A stretch of 64,000 nt of DNA, from contig VIIQ02000611.1 of the NCBI GenBank assembly GCA_007449985.2, forward strand, positions 124,001 to 188,000, in the 5' to 3' direction. Source of the DNA: Desmodesmus armatus (Eukaryota > Chlorophyta > Chlorophyceae > Sphaeropleales > Scenedesmaceae). The position numbers were made by a program, and so were the translations under genes. The notes under the pieces were generated by a model that was not told the DNA's origin, made no database searches, and was given only the letters and a program-made list of their open reading frames with translations. Below are positions 46,356-59,134 of the stretch, piece by piece (positions within the stretch are counted from its first letter, which is position 1; the number at the start of each line of letters is the position of its first letter).

Positions 46356-47192
46356 ATGAGAGCCGTCAGCTTGATGCACAGCGCACCCATAGATTGTAGT
46401 TCATTCCCACCATTCCAACTGTTGCATGAGTGCTCGTTGCCGATAGGTGCAGGACGGGTATGTACTCCCACGTACGGGTATGTACTCCCACGTACGGGTA
46501 CGGAACTCCCACTCATATTCGTGGGGAAGGTCACAGAATGGTGGGGTCCGTATGAAATGGAAACGTGAAAAGGGATCATCAACACCCCGTACAGGTGTTC
46601 TTTACCTATAGGAGCCTGCTGAAAACTCTCCGCGTAGCACGCTGCCGGCCGCTGTAACCCTCATTTACCTCGGTCACTTGCAGCACTTGGCAGCGCCAAG
46701 TCCATCATGCAGGCAGCTGTCCGCACCATTCTGTCTGGAATTGGGGAGGACCCAACTCGGGAGGGTCTCTTGGACACTCCTAAGGTAAACGAGGCTGGTA
46801 GCGCTCATGATCAGGCGAGATGGCAGCGACAGAATGCACTGGGCATCCCGCATGCATCCTGCAGTTGAGTTGGAATCCAAAGGGAGACTATCACACAACT
46901 CATTGCATGCCTGACATGCCCCATGTGCTGACTGCAGCGGGTGGCCAAGGCGACAGTAGCAATGCTGGCAGGCTATGGCAAAACAGGGGCAAGGTAAGGC
47001 ATAAACGTAGTATGGTGTGCTTGGGTGCCTCTCCATCGACAGACTGTATTTATCCAGCTGCTGAGCATGTCACAGTTCAGGGAAAGCAGTCCAGTCAATG
47101 ATGAGGCAACTCATTGGCCAGTTTCTGCATGTGCATCTGGCTTTCAAAGTCGTTGAAGTTCAACGACACCCCCAAGCATGACCCTGTCTCTT

Positions 47193-47223
<31 letters not shown>

Positions 47224-49357
47224 TGTGCTGCTGTCGCCCTTTGCAACTTCTTCACTGCAGTACCATTGGTGACGCCCTCTTCCACGAAGAGATCCTGTCA
47301 GGCAACGAGCCAGGCGTGGTGCTGGTGCGCGACATCGAGTTTGCTTCCCTTTCAGAGGACACCCTCCTGCCCTTCCACGGTCGCGCGCACATCGCCTACC
47401 TCCCCTCCAACGGCACTGTCCTGGGCCTGTCCAAGTTGGCAAGACTCACCAACACCTTCTCCAAAAGGGTACAGCAGCAGGAGACCCTGCAGAAAGACCT
47501 CCTGCACGCCCTGATGACCCACGTCAATGCATCAGGGGCTATGGTCGTGCTGGAGGCAAGCCACCTGACCTTTGCCCAGCCCAAGCAGCCTGTGCGCGTG
47601 ACAGCAGCAGTGTCTGGCAGCTTTGCCCGGCCTTGTAGCAGCACCCCCTCTGAGGTTCTGGCCATGCTGGGTATGAGTGCCCACACCAAGCTGGCCTATT
47701 TTGAGGAGACCCCTGCAGATATCGAGGTGGAGGTGTCAGATGTGCTCGACCAGGACACCTACAAGGCCAGCAAGGGGCCCAGCTGCTGTGCCAAGCCATG
47801 CTATGATGTGACGGCAGCAAGCGGCACCACACTCCACAGGTGCGTGTTCAAAACTATGATGATCTGTTGCAGAGCAGACACACGTGCACGTGGGGGATTG
47901 TGCAGTCTTGTATTGTGCTGTGTGGAGATCACTTGGCGTTGTCAGCGGCTCCTTGACGCACATGTGACAGTCTTCATCCCGCTTGTGCGCCATTGCATTC
48001 CCAGATACAGACAGCACTAACGGCAGTTCATCACATCAATACAATGCCACTGCCCCTGGCAGGGGCAACCCAGTGAATGCATGCCCACGCTTCTAACTGT
48101 TGCCAGTGAATGACGGCACCTGCGCACCTGCTGTGCTGCCTGTTTGTATTGCACAGCGGCATCAACGGCAACAGCGAGGTCTTGGTTGGAGCAGCATACA
48201 CCCTGCTTCAGGAGGCGGCCCGCTCAGTGGGCGTGGAGCTGCCCCCACCCGCCTACAGGCCTCAGCACAGCGCTACATCGCCAACCTCATCGAGGCGACC
48301 TCAGGCTTCCGCAACGTGCCCCCTGTTCTGCAGCTCTCGCGCTCTGCATCCCTCACCAGCAGCAGCAGCGGCAGCGGCGGCAGCATGGAGATGGTTGTTG
48401 AAGGCCTGACAGAGAAGAGCTACCACCTGCCTTTTGTGTCCCAGTGCGAGCATCATCTGCTGCCGTTTTACGGGAGCCTGCACGTCTGCTGCTTGCTGCC
48501 TGAGGATGCTGGAGGGGCTATGAGCGAGGACGAGGTGCACCAGATTGTCGAGACCTTCACCAAGCGCCTGCAGCTGCAGGAGCGCATCTGTCAGCAGGTA
48601 ATCATGCAATCCGTGTACTGGGAGGGAACTTGGGTGGCTGGTTGAGGGGGCATATGCCACACAACAGTGATAGAAACGGGATGTGGTGTGCTGTACACTT
48701 TCGCTGCCACGCCCGTTTGTTGGGCAGACGGGACATCAGCAGGGGGCAGTAGGGGGCTATGGCTGTGTGCTATCACAAGATATGCAGGCAGGGTCCAGTT
48801 TGCTTCTTTACTGCTTCATGCTCACAGCACGAAATGCTACCGTAATGCTGCATCATGGTTGTCGGACAAATGGCTGCCTGACATCAGGCAGTGGACAGGC
48901 AACCGCCGAGCAGCCTCTGCTGTCAGTGTTGGCTATGGCTTGCCAGTACTGGGTTGTTATTCTCTCACACAGCTCAGACTCGTCCACTGCTACTGGCAGA
49001 TTAGTAATAACTGTTGCCCCCCCAGCAGATTAGTAATCATTACTAGTACTTAGTAAGTTGCCGCCCTAGCAGATGACTAATCTCTGCTGCCGCACTGTGT
49101 GGTGTGTCCTCCAGGTTGCAGAGGCAGTTGAGGACGTCTCTCGAGCAGCAGGTGTGATGGTGGTTGGCCGTGCAGCCCACATGTGCATGGTTGCACGCGG
49201 TGTGGAGAACCACGGAGGCAGTACCGTTACTGCTGCAACACGTGGCGTGTTCAACAGCTCAGCTACCATGAGGCTGAAGTGCCTGAGAGAGGCCCACCGT
49301 CGCCAGGAAGGCTCTGGAGACCAGCGCCCATGCAGCAACCATTGCTGCTCATGCTGA
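46356..49357 (+). CDS. GCH1: Two-domain (plant-type) GTP cyclohydrolase I
   Basis: Exons 46356-46446 (tentative first exon, phase fits), 46684-46784, 46938-46993, 47261-47839, 48157-48597, 49115-49357. Two tandem FolE domains, as in plants. Domain 1: MQAAVRTILSGIGEDPTREG, RVAKATVAMLAGYG, LPFHGRAHIAYLPS, LGLSKLARLTNTFSKRVQQQ. It lacks the zinc ligands: CEHH is SEDT, and HMCM is SHLTF. Domain 2: ATSGFRNVP, VSQCEHHLLPFYGSLHV, VETFTKRLQLQERI, AAHMCMVARGVENHGGSTVT. It keeps Cys, His and Cys zinc ligands. The enzyme makes dihydroneopterin triphosphate from GTP, the first step of folate synthesis. In exon 48157-48597 the frame shifts once between about 48180 and 48270. Removing an 80-bp GT-AG stretch (48179-48258) would repair it, so it is an unrecognised small intron or an indel. 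Confidence 0.9.
46454..46515 (+). repeat. 20-bp tandem repeat (about 3 copies) in GCH1 first intron
   Basis: ACGGGTATGTACTCCCACGT occurs at 46454 and 46474, with a partial third copy from 46494. The unit contains the palindrome ACGT. It lies near the divergent promoter and could hold regulatory sites. Confidence 0.8.
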
Positions 49358-51499
49358 GCCTATGTGAAGCGGCTGTAGCCAGCACCACACTGCCCACGTT
49401 GCTCGTTCTATGGATGACCATGCTTGTGGTTTAGGCGCCAGCACAACATTGCCCACAGTGATCAAGCTTTGGTTGTTGGAATGGGGCTGCATGCTGGTGA
49501 AGCTGCAGTTTGCCTCCTCGACAGTGGTGAGCTGCAGGTAGTGTGCACAGAAGGCTTGGAAGTGCTATTGTGTGGATGGGCTGTGCGGCAGTGGTCACAG
49601 CGCAGTTGCCGGGCGATCACCAACATGATGTTGGCGGGCTCTGTTTTGGTGCTTGATGCAGGAGTTGTCTGGTAGCAGGGTGGCGCTGTCTTGCCTGTGT
49701 TGTAGGATGTTGAAAACCCTGTTGGTCAAATGACGTGACATGGTGTGCGTGCGGACAGCATCATGATGCATCAGTTGAGTCTGTGTCACACGTTACACAA
49801 CAGAGGACGCCAGCGGCACACCCCCCTGTGATGTTGGGGCTTGCACCTGCGATGAGCTTAGTGACTGTGTCACACACATGCGGCATGTGGTGCAGGCCTG
49901 TCGAGTCCTGGGTTGAACCCAGGGTTGGCTGACATCACAACTGCAGGCCCATGAGTTGTCCTTGATGATGCCAGCTGTCTCCCTGTGGGCTTGTGATGTA
50001 GTTTGCTTGATTTTGATTGTTGTTACTGTCCGGAATGTCTTAGTATGGCCCGGGGCTGGGTGTGGCTGCAATGCTGGTTGCCATGTGGACTGTAGCACGG
50101 GTTGATCCTGCATGAGAAAGGGCAGCTGCCCTTCTGCTGGGCCTTTCTGGTGGCTGGTCACCAGTATGGTACAGGGTTTGTATGTGCTGCTCCTGTGCTG
50201 ATGCAGGGTGGCGGTGCAATTTTGAAAGCAGTTGGTTGCAGTGCATGCGACGCACAGCCATTTCTTGCTGGGTTTAATTACTACATACCCTTCCCTTGGC
50301 TCGGGCGCTTTCTTGTACGTGTCAGGGGCTGGTTGGCGGTGTTGTGATCAGTGCAACCATAATGGAAGTAAGTGAGGCACACCAGGGAGGCGATGTGTGT
50401 TCACCTCGGTAAGGCTGCCATGCTCTTTTATCCGGGCACTGAGAAGCCCCCGAGATGAAGGTTCGTACAGGCCCAGGCATACAGAGTCTGTTGGATGGTT
50501 ACTGGGAACATTGCTCGATGGGATTAGGTGACTCTTCTGTCAAAGAGCTTGAGCTTTCACCCATTGTTCCCCGCACTAGGGCTTTCTGGTTGCCAGGGGT
50601 GCTGGCTGTTGCGGGCGTAATCCTCTTTTTCAAGGGTCCATGGACTGGTGTTGTTTATGCCTTGGGCAGCAAGTCCAGCACAGTAACAACCCTGTGAACA
50701 CCGTGTTGCCGGGCAGTGCTTGTAGTGGCCATGAGCATGTGTGATCTGCCTGTTTGCTGATGCAGAGTGCTGCACATCGACTTGCTGCAGTACGCTTCTT
50801 TCTTTGTTAGTCTGGACTGGCATGTGGAGGACAAAGGGCACTGGGCTTTGGAATTTGTCTTGGAGTTGCGTCCTGCAGTAGGGGCATTACTTGCTTGGCA
50901 ACGGCACTGATCATGCCACAACCACACCATTGCTTGTCTTGTGTCCCCAACAGGATGGTCAGAGTGGTTGGCGAGCATGCTGTTGAAGAATGTCAGTGCC
51001 CTCTTTGGCAATGACCAACATCTTGATTTGTCAGGTAATTTTGCACAGGGCATTCCTTCGGGCTTCGGGCCCTTCTTGGTGCAGAGATAGAAAGGCAGCT
51101 CATTAACGGCTCTTGCAAGCTGGGAGCCTTTTGTGTTATGCTGCTGTGCAGCTATCAAAGCAGGTTTTAGAGGGCATGATTGCCAGTGCACAATCTGCAA
51201 CTGTAGCCAGCTTGCTGAATCTTGCTGACCTCTTGTGAGCTGAACCGAAATGCATGATGCCTACGAGCGCGCATACACCGTACAAGCTGGCATTGAATGC
51301 CATGAGGGATGTACGCCGAGTGTGTCTTTTGTTTCTGTCACAGCTTCAAGCTGTGTGTCTATGTGTGCCTGTGTGGGATTGCATAAGGAGACCGCCAGCA
51401 TCTTGCGGGTTTGCCGTGGTGGGTGGCAAAACACAACCTGGCTGGTGCCACCAATCGACTTGCTGCCAGGCCTTGCTGCCAGACCCTCTGCGGCAGAGG

Positions 51500-52154
51500 G
51501 CTTGGCCAGCAGAAGTTTGCCAGTGAGACAGCGGGGTCTGCTGTGCCTTACTGCCAGCCAAATAGATGCATGCCTTTGAGAGTCGCAACATGCACTTGCA
51601 CTTGCAGCCAGGGATTCTACTTGTCCCATGGGCCAGCAGATGCTTGCCAGTGGCACAGCTGGGTCGGCTGTGCCCTGCGCATGCTGCCATAATAGCAGCT
51701 AAAGAGATGCATGGGCCTCCATGGAGGCACATTTGCTGCAGCATATGAGCTGAGCATGTATTTGGCCTTGTGTAAGAGCGTGCATGTTGTGAAGGTGAAG
51801 GTGATCTGATCGGTAGATCAATTGCCGTGTGCACACGTGTACAAGGTACACAGAGCCAGGTGGCTCTGTGAACACCCGTGTGTGGGTGCTTGAGCATGGC
51901 GCGTCTGCAGATTGTCTGGTTGCTCTGGTGAGGCGGCAACATGCACGCCCCAGGTGTATCACACAGGGCATGGTGGTGGCAACTGCCCGGTGCTTTGCAT
52001 CGGATGTAGCATCATCGTTGAACATTGCTTGTTGTAGCATGCACCGTGCAATGCAGTCAGGGCAGGAGGCTTGGCCAGCAGATGCTTGCCAGTAAGACAG
52101 CTGGGTCTGCTAAGGCGGCCTTAGTCCCGTGTTCCTAGCCAAACAGATGCATGG
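51500..52154 (+). repeat. Three diverged copies of a roughly 75-85-bp repeat (51500-51572, 51631-51713, 52070-52154)
   Basis: Each copy contains GGCCAGCAGATGCTTGCCAG-like sequence, then GACAGCTGGGTCTGCT-like sequence, and ends in AGATGCATG. Spacing is irregular. Origin unknown. Confidence 0.7.
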
Positions 52155-52952
52155 GAGGTGCACACGCTATAAGTTGTGCGCTGTATGTGCTACTGCGACT
52201 ATGTCTTGGGGTTTTTGTTGCGGCGTTTGTGGCTGTGTACGTACATGCGTGGGTGGATTTCTGATCAAGTCTGATCAAGGGGAAGTCCTGCATCCCAAGC
52301 GTTTGCTGTGGTGGGGTGGCAGACCTTGTGTTGCAAGGAGGCAACATGATTTCTGTGATGGGAGGTGCACACACTGCATCATGTGTGCCTGACCGTGTTG
52401 TACAGGTACATGCCAGCTCTGCGCCAGCTCTGCGCGTTGTTGTTTGGCCTGTGTGTGCGTGACACATGAGCTCAGCTCATCTGGGAGCGGGGATACTAGG
52501 TGTGTTTGTTGTACTACATGGCACTTGCGCAAGGCGGGGTGCATGCACCATGGCCAGGTAAATCAAGTAAAATGCACCTGTGCACACTGCATGTTGAGTG
52601 TGGTGACACAACAGATGACGGCCACAGGGTGCCACGGTCGGGGGTTGTGCTAGCAAGGGCTTCAAGTGCAGGAACGTCTCCTTCAACCCACACGTTGCGT
52701 TCAGCATGTTGGGATGCAGTGCACATCATGTGGCTGAAGGGCAGCTATGCTCAGCTTTTGCTGAGCCAATTACTGTAACTGTAACTGTATGCTGAAGTGC
52801 GTCAGTGTGCCACATTGTTGAAGGGATGCACCTGAAGGGATGCACCTGCAAGGCTTGCCAATCTTCCAACTGTGGCAATCACCCCTCAAGTGAAAGGCTC
52901 TAACAGCAGTGCGCACGCTGTAATGCACGAGGCAGATCTCTGTTGCTTGTGA

Positions 52953-52983
52953 CACGGCATGCATGTCAGACATGCATGCCGTG
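52953..52983. repeat. 31-bp near-perfect palindrome
   Basis: CACGGCATGCATGTC, a central A, then GACATGCATGCCGTG. Could be a hairpin or a binding site, but no gene is near it. Confidence 0.85.
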
Positions 52984-53962
52984 CAAGAAGTGGCAGCAAC
53001 TCACTACTTCTTGATGGGTCAGGGCCACACCTGACTGCCTTTTCAGGAGTCCAGGCTCACAGGGTGCTACACGTTTAGCACATGTCAATACCGCTGTGGA
53101 TTTACAGCACCATACGTTGGTGTGGCAGCTTGTGCACCACGTGACGGTGTGTGGGTGGGGTGTGCCACATGGGGTGTGCATGGCATGCATGTTTCGCTCG
53201 CGTGCACACGTGTCAAGCATGCATGCCATGTACCTGCTGCATCACTGCATACTGGTGTGGTACCCTGCTCACTCACAGAAGCAGCTGTGAAGGGGCAATG
53301 GCATTTGCACCGCTACTCGTGCCACTGGCACACAAGGGGCCTTGACTGAACGTGTAAGTGTGAACTTGATGCTGTTGATGATCTGGGATGATGGTGAGAT
53401 GTTGGCTTGCCAATCAGCATCCAAAGGAACCCGTGGTTAACGAGCCTTTGGCCCACGATGCAAGGGCCGCATCATGCCAGGCTGGCGGCAGCAGCAGCAG
53501 CACAGGCTTCACGAACAGACTGGAATCAGACAAGGGTCATCTCCAATGTCTTGAGCACCATCCTTCACCCCCAACCGTTATGATAAAGATAAATACTCAC
53601 AAATGGGCTGTACAGTGCACAAACTTGAGTAAGGCCTTGGCGAGCCAGGCATGTCCACTGAGTGATAAGCACCACCTGACCTGGTGACTGCTTGTTGCAG
53701 CCTGTGGCCTGCTCAATTTTGCAAGTGAACACTGTTGATGGTACCCAACCTTGCGCTTTACACATTTCACCTGTCGGACAACAGCGCAAACACAACAAGG
53801 CCAAAACCTCTTTTCCAGAGCACAACCGCTGGCCCAGGAGTAAATGATGCACAGTGTGCACTGAAGCTTCAGGTTCATGGAGACGGGTGAAACCTGACAA
53901 CCCCGGTGTTTTAAAAACACACAGCTCAACTTGAAGTATCAGTGGGCAAGATGACCTAGCAG

Positions 53963-56900
53963 CTATGATTGCACAGCCTCTTCATCACAATGCTGCTCAT
54001 CAGTGTTGTTGTCGCTGTCTCTCGACGCATGGCGCCGCTGCTGCAGACACACTGCACAACAAGCAAGTGCCAGTCCAGCTGCCACTGCAGCAACCACTGT
54101 GTTGTATACCCCAGTGCCAATGGTGGGTCGAGCAAGGGGGTTGAGCTGCAGGAGGGCTGCAGGCCATATGTTGGCGCCCTGCAGGCCAGCAATACATACA
54201 GCAGTGAGGAGCAGTACACATTGCAGTGAGGGGCAGTACACATAACAGTGAGGGGGCAGTACACATAACAGGGGGGAGCAGCACACACAGCAGTGACGAG
54301 CAGTACACATGGCAGTGAGAAGCAGGCCATGTGTGAGGGGTGCTCATGCAATATTGATGGTGTTGCAGACCTTACGGTCCTTCTCAAAACAGAGCTCTCG
54401 GAACTGCCGCTGGTATATGGGCCCCTGGAGGGCTCTGCTTCCACTTTGTTACACGCCCCTTCAGAAAAAAGGTGCAGAGGTCCCCCCTAGCTGTGTTCTG
54501 CACCCAGCAGTAGCACACTGCTGTGGCCTAAACCCTAACCCGGCCAAAGCCCTACCCCTATTCCAGGGCCTGGCTTGAGCATGTAACATGAGCAGGCGGC
54601 CTGTGCACAGAGCCATTGCTTACCGCCGCTGTCAGTGAGCCAATTGCTGCTGCAAACTCTTGTCCTCTGTGTGATAGGTAAGAGTAGCCACCCGGAGATA
54701 CAAACGAGGCTCCGAAGCTTGCCAGGGACCCGCCTACCAAGACAGCTGCCGCTGCTGCCGAGCCCTTCCAACCAACCGGCTCTGTCCAACCCACCAGCAG
54801 CAGGCCTGCCGGTATCAACAGCGAACCAATCCAACCCCACTCTAGCCTGGCGCTGGAAGTAGCTTTGGCTGCTGCTGCTGATTTGTCTGCAACCCAGCCT
54901 CCGAGCAAGCTGCCTCCCATGCTGCAACACCCGGTTGCTAGGTAGCACAGCCCGATCCTCATCGCGCTCATGCCGGCTGCTGCTGCCAAGATCTCTGTCA
55001 ATTGCAGCAGCAGTAGGAACATGCACCCAAAAGCATGTATGAGTAAGAGTACGATCAACAGGACTGGGGGGTCCGACAGCAGCTGCTTCAGCAGCTGCAA
55101 CAGCTGCTGTGCCTGAAGGCGGCCTGACTGTGCTGATGAATCAAATTGTAGAACCCAGTCTGGTACTGTGCACTGCTGCTGCTGCTGCAGTGCGTGCTGA
55201 ATGCGTTTTGCCACTCTGTGCTGTTGTGTTTCCCTGTACAAGCCAACAGCAACAGTAGCAGACAGGACAGTGTCGGTGTGAGTCACTATCCACATGGCGC
55301 AGCAGTAGCTATGGCAACACAGCATCATGCAGGGCCAGTTGCCGTGGCTGTAGACTGAGTTATATGCTGCACGCTGCACACAGCGCAACTATAAAGCCGC
55401 TGCTGTGCTGTGCTGTGCTGTGCTGTGCTATGCTGACTCAGCATCGTGTACGAAAGAGCTGCGGGTGAGTCAGTGAGCCAAGTCAAGGAGATGTCAGGGC
55501 AGGTGGCTGAGGTTGGTGGACGATGCAGCCGGCTGAGCCACTGCATTGCAAGCACACTGTGTTGTCAGCATTTCTAGGAAGTGTGTGTTGAACACACAGC
55601 CTTGGGCATTCCCATGCGCAAACAACCTGCTTACCTGTATATGATCAGCACTGCCAGCTGTGCTGCTGCTGAAAGGATGACTAGGAACCACATCATGCTC
55701 CGCCAACCCCAAGCCTGTGTGAGCGCGGCGCCGATGAATGGCGCAATCACTGGACCCAGCATCTGCAGCAAGTGACAACACCAGGAATTCTCATTTTGAG
55801 AGCGTGCGAGGGTGGGTGTAACCTCCCCTCTACACTTCTTGCTGTTGATGAACTGGGCAGGCAGCGCACTTATCATCAGCTTGGCAGCAGCTGCCAGCCA
55901 GTGACTCAATTTGCTGACTGAACCACACAAGTGTGTATGGCTGCACACCCTTTGCAGTGCTATGCGTACGAACTGCTTGTGGGGCTGTTATGCATGCATA
56001 TACGGGCGTGGGTGCTGCTGTGGTGCCAATTGCTGTCCAGGGCGGTCTAGCAGCTGTGTCACAGCCCTGACCATGCAGCTATGGCACAGCCCTGATCAGG
56101 TCATGACCAAGCAAGGGCTCATGGACAAGCAAAGGGTAATGAACAAGCAAGGCACACTTACTCCTGGCATCATAAACACCCCATAGGCCATCCCGCGTAT
56201 CTCAATGGGATAGATGTCTGCCACTACTGCATTGCCGACTGCCCAGGTGCCAGAAGCCGCCAGCCCCTGCACCGTCCTGCCAAGTGGTACAGCCAAGTGG
56301 TACAGCATACAGGCACAACACACACTAAGGGCGGCAGGGTTGAAGCAGGGACGGCATGCCAGAGGTGTCAATTGTGTAGACGTCTGCAACGTGATCCTGG
56401 GCACTTGCAGGATATCCTTTTACATGCAGCTTAGCAGTGTCAAGTGGACCCAAGTGAGATCGATACCATCGGCACCGTGGTTCTGCGTGTTCAAGCTGCT
56501 CACCTGCCTACAAGAAAGAGAGCAATGCTGGGGGCCAGTGCACAGCCCACGGAGCTGACCAGAAACGCGGCCAAGGCTGCATGATACACCACCAGCCTGC
56601 CCAGCAGATCTGAAAGCAAAGACATGCAGCAAGGTTTGCACACGTGTACATCTGTGTACTCAGTATGCTGAGAAACGATGGTTGAGTGCCTGTGTGAGCA
56701 CATACGGTATGTGCAAAACGCCATGAGGCTCACAGTTATGCTTTGAGGCTGGGCTGCAAGCACAAGAAGGAGTCTGCGGTTGACACTGACCTGCTACAGG
56801 GCCCCATAGGGCAAACCCTGCTCCTGCAGCCAAAAGGTAGAGGCTCATAGCTGCTGTGATGGCAGCATTGCTTGCACCCAGCTCATGGGCAATGGTGGGC

Positions 56901-57142
56901 AACTGTGTGAGCAGAATGGTGTCGCTGAGAGGAAGAAGAGGATACACTGCAGCAAAACATAGAGCATGAAGCATACTTGATCGTCATTCGCCTTTCAGAA
57001 CACGGAGTTTCACACACAGGCTGCTGCCATTTGCTGCTTGTTGGGTCACACCAGCTGACACAAGCTACTGCAGCAGGTCACCACGCACCAGCAGCCACCA
57101 GTGCCAGCAGTGTGCGTCGCCTTGAGGTGCTGTATGTATCAT
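53963..57142 (-). CDS. Major facilitator transporter, drug:H+ antiporter (DHA1)-like
   Basis: Exons 57082-57142 (tentative first exon, phase fits), 56791-56946, 56504-56609, 56162-56276, 55635-55762, 54624-55233, 53963-54178; about 463 aa. Typical MFS features: YPLLPLSDTILLTQLPTIAH in TM1, motif A as WGPVADLLGRLV, TVQGLAASGTWAVGNAVVAD in TM4, motif C-like MLGPVIAPFIGAAL in TM5, a long polar central loop (ETQQHRVAKRIQHALQQQQQ), then six more hydrophobic segments with GGWVADKS after TM8. The last TM is followed by a Glu/Asp-rich tail. Such carriers export small organic compounds using the proton gradient; substrate unknown. Only the first exon is uncertain. Confidence 0.85.
54195..54320. repeat. 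Minisatellite in the last MFS intron
   Basis: About six imperfect copies of an 18-22-bp unit, CAGTGAGGGGCAGTACACAT. Confidence 0.8.
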
Positions 57143-59134
57143 AAATGCATGTTGACTTCTCCCAGCTGTTGCAGGCGGTCATTCTGGCGTTAGCTGCCCA
57201 CAAAAGGGCGCCTTGACAAAGGCGACCGCTGTGAATTTAGACGAACGTGCACTGATGATGAGTTCATTGACGGATCAAAATCAGCATGAAAATGTTGGAC
57301 ACTAGTCCCAACTGCTACTGCTGTGCACCGTCCCCTTTCAGACGAAGACGGACTTCCTGGCCGTTAAGCAGGCCGGGATGGTGTCTCGCAGCGCCTTAAG
57401 TAGCCAAACGGTTTTGTGTACCAAGGATCACAAAGTGCGTTGGTCAACTGCACCAAGAATCTATGACCAGTGAGTTTCAGTGGGAACTTGAGTGAGAGCA
57501 GACCTCTAACCAAAACAACATGTTGCTGGCTTCCAGAATATCCCAGAACGACTGTATGAAAAATCGCGCGCGATGCTCGTTGTCTTTGGCCTGGACATGC
57601 CGATGCATTCTGCGATCATATGAACTTCAGTCTGTCGCTAGAACTTTGCACTACAGACTGCTTGTCAGGTTCTTCGGGACATGAATCCGTGCGCTCCGTA
57701 ATCAATGATGAAAATCTCTGAATGCTCGTCGACAATCGGGCCTGTAAGACAGCTGCTGTGGCCTGTACCCCATATGTACATCCATGGTCCCCCATCCTTG
57801 CTTTTGGCGTAACCGGCATGCAATGCATGGAAAGCAAGCGTTTCATTACTGCTGTCCACAAATTGGGGTGCAAAGCAAGAGGCACCAGCCCATACCGCGG
57901 CTGCATGATGAAATTCCGGTCAACTGCCGGGCCTGCCCAGGGTGATGTTGTGTCTGGCACATGCATGCATGTTGCATCGACCCGCATGCAAGCACTGCTC
58001 TGATAATGTTGACTCGTACATTGCTTATAGAGAAGCATCTGAGGCATGTTCATGGCATGCCTGGCCATCATGCCAGCCTGGACGCTCACACCTGCATAAA
58101 ACATGTTCTCAGTGCCTGCATTCAACATGCTCTCAGTGCGCGGGATTCACTCCACAGCCGCACGACACTTTTGAACACGTTACAAGGTTCGCTCTGCAGA
58201 CGCAGCTGCCCCAAGGAGTGAAAAGGATAGAAATACTGATAGGCTGAGGTGCACCTGGTGCAGTGGCTGCCTATGGCTCTACCGTTGTTGGCAGTTGCAT
58301 ACCACTGCCAGTGCCATGTGACACATGCTGCAGGTCGCTTGTTGGTGCGAGTGCAGTTGACGTGAAGTGCAGTTGATGCGAGCACAAAGCAGCAGCACGC
58401 CTGCCAATTCACCAAGAAACAGGAGCTGTCCTTGCCAAGTGACACCAGCTGCGCTGACATCGACACAACGCTGGACCCCCACGTAATATGTGCTGTGCAT
58501 GAACAAACCAACCTAACCGATCCTGCAACAATGACTTGCGGGAAAGTGCACACCAGCAGCTCGTTGTCAAGCCACTGCAAACAAGCCAAGCTGCAACAAG
58601 GCTGTAGCAGGCTGCTGTGGTGCACTAGCCTGTGAACACAACCTGCCTCACATAGCAGTGTGGAGACTCTGCACTGCTTCCGACAGCAGTGCATTTGACT
58701 GTTGTGGGCAGTGGTCCTGCCAAACATTCAGTACCCATCACTGCATTGAACCTGCTGCTTGGCACAACACTTGCTGATAGCTCCTGGACAACAATCGACA
58801 CAGCACATCGCACCATGTCCGCCGTAACAGCCAGGACGACAGCGCTCAGATAGCTAGGCACAGCAGGTTGAATGCAAACCTGAGCAGCCCAGCCTGCAGC
58901 TGCAGCAACAACATCATTACACAACCAGGCTGCTTCTAGCAACGCTGTGATAGGTGCACAAACCCCTTTCAACACCTTGAAACGGCCAGGGACCTTCCAG
59001 CGTGCTGTGGTGGGTGCTAGACGTGCTGCATACATGGAGCTGCCCCACATGGCATGGCCCTTCAGAACTGAAGAGCCAACTTGGCTCTTGAAGGGTAACA
59101 AAACCCAGTAACCCCCATGAGCCCTGCCCGTCTC
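57143..59134. other. Intergenic, no confident gene
   Basis: Promoter side of the MFS gene and 3' flank of the RBM25 gene. A minus-strand open stretch at about 57722-57900 (FVDSSNETLAFHALHAGYAK, then GPWMYIWGTG) reads like exon sequence but has no recognised family and no partners. A hydrophobic frame at 58625-59101 starts with TTG and lies just behind the RBM25 stop. Confidence 0.35.

Larger units (their letters stand above)
49358..53962. other. 4.6-kb region without a recognised gene
   Basis: 3' flanks of GCH1 (+) and of the MFS gene (-). Many short frames, none with a domain. It contains a dispersed repeat family (51500-52154) and a palindrome at 52953. No tRNA or rRNA recognised by eye. 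Confidence 0.5.

Noticed and set aside
49905..49930. GGGTTGAACCCAGG, tRNA T-arm-like
   Set aside because: It is a plain palindrome; no acceptor stem, anticodon arm or D arm is present around it.
58625..59101. 158-codon hydrophobic minus-strand frame
   Set aside because: Starts with TTG, lies in the RBM25 3' flank and matches no family; kept only as a note.
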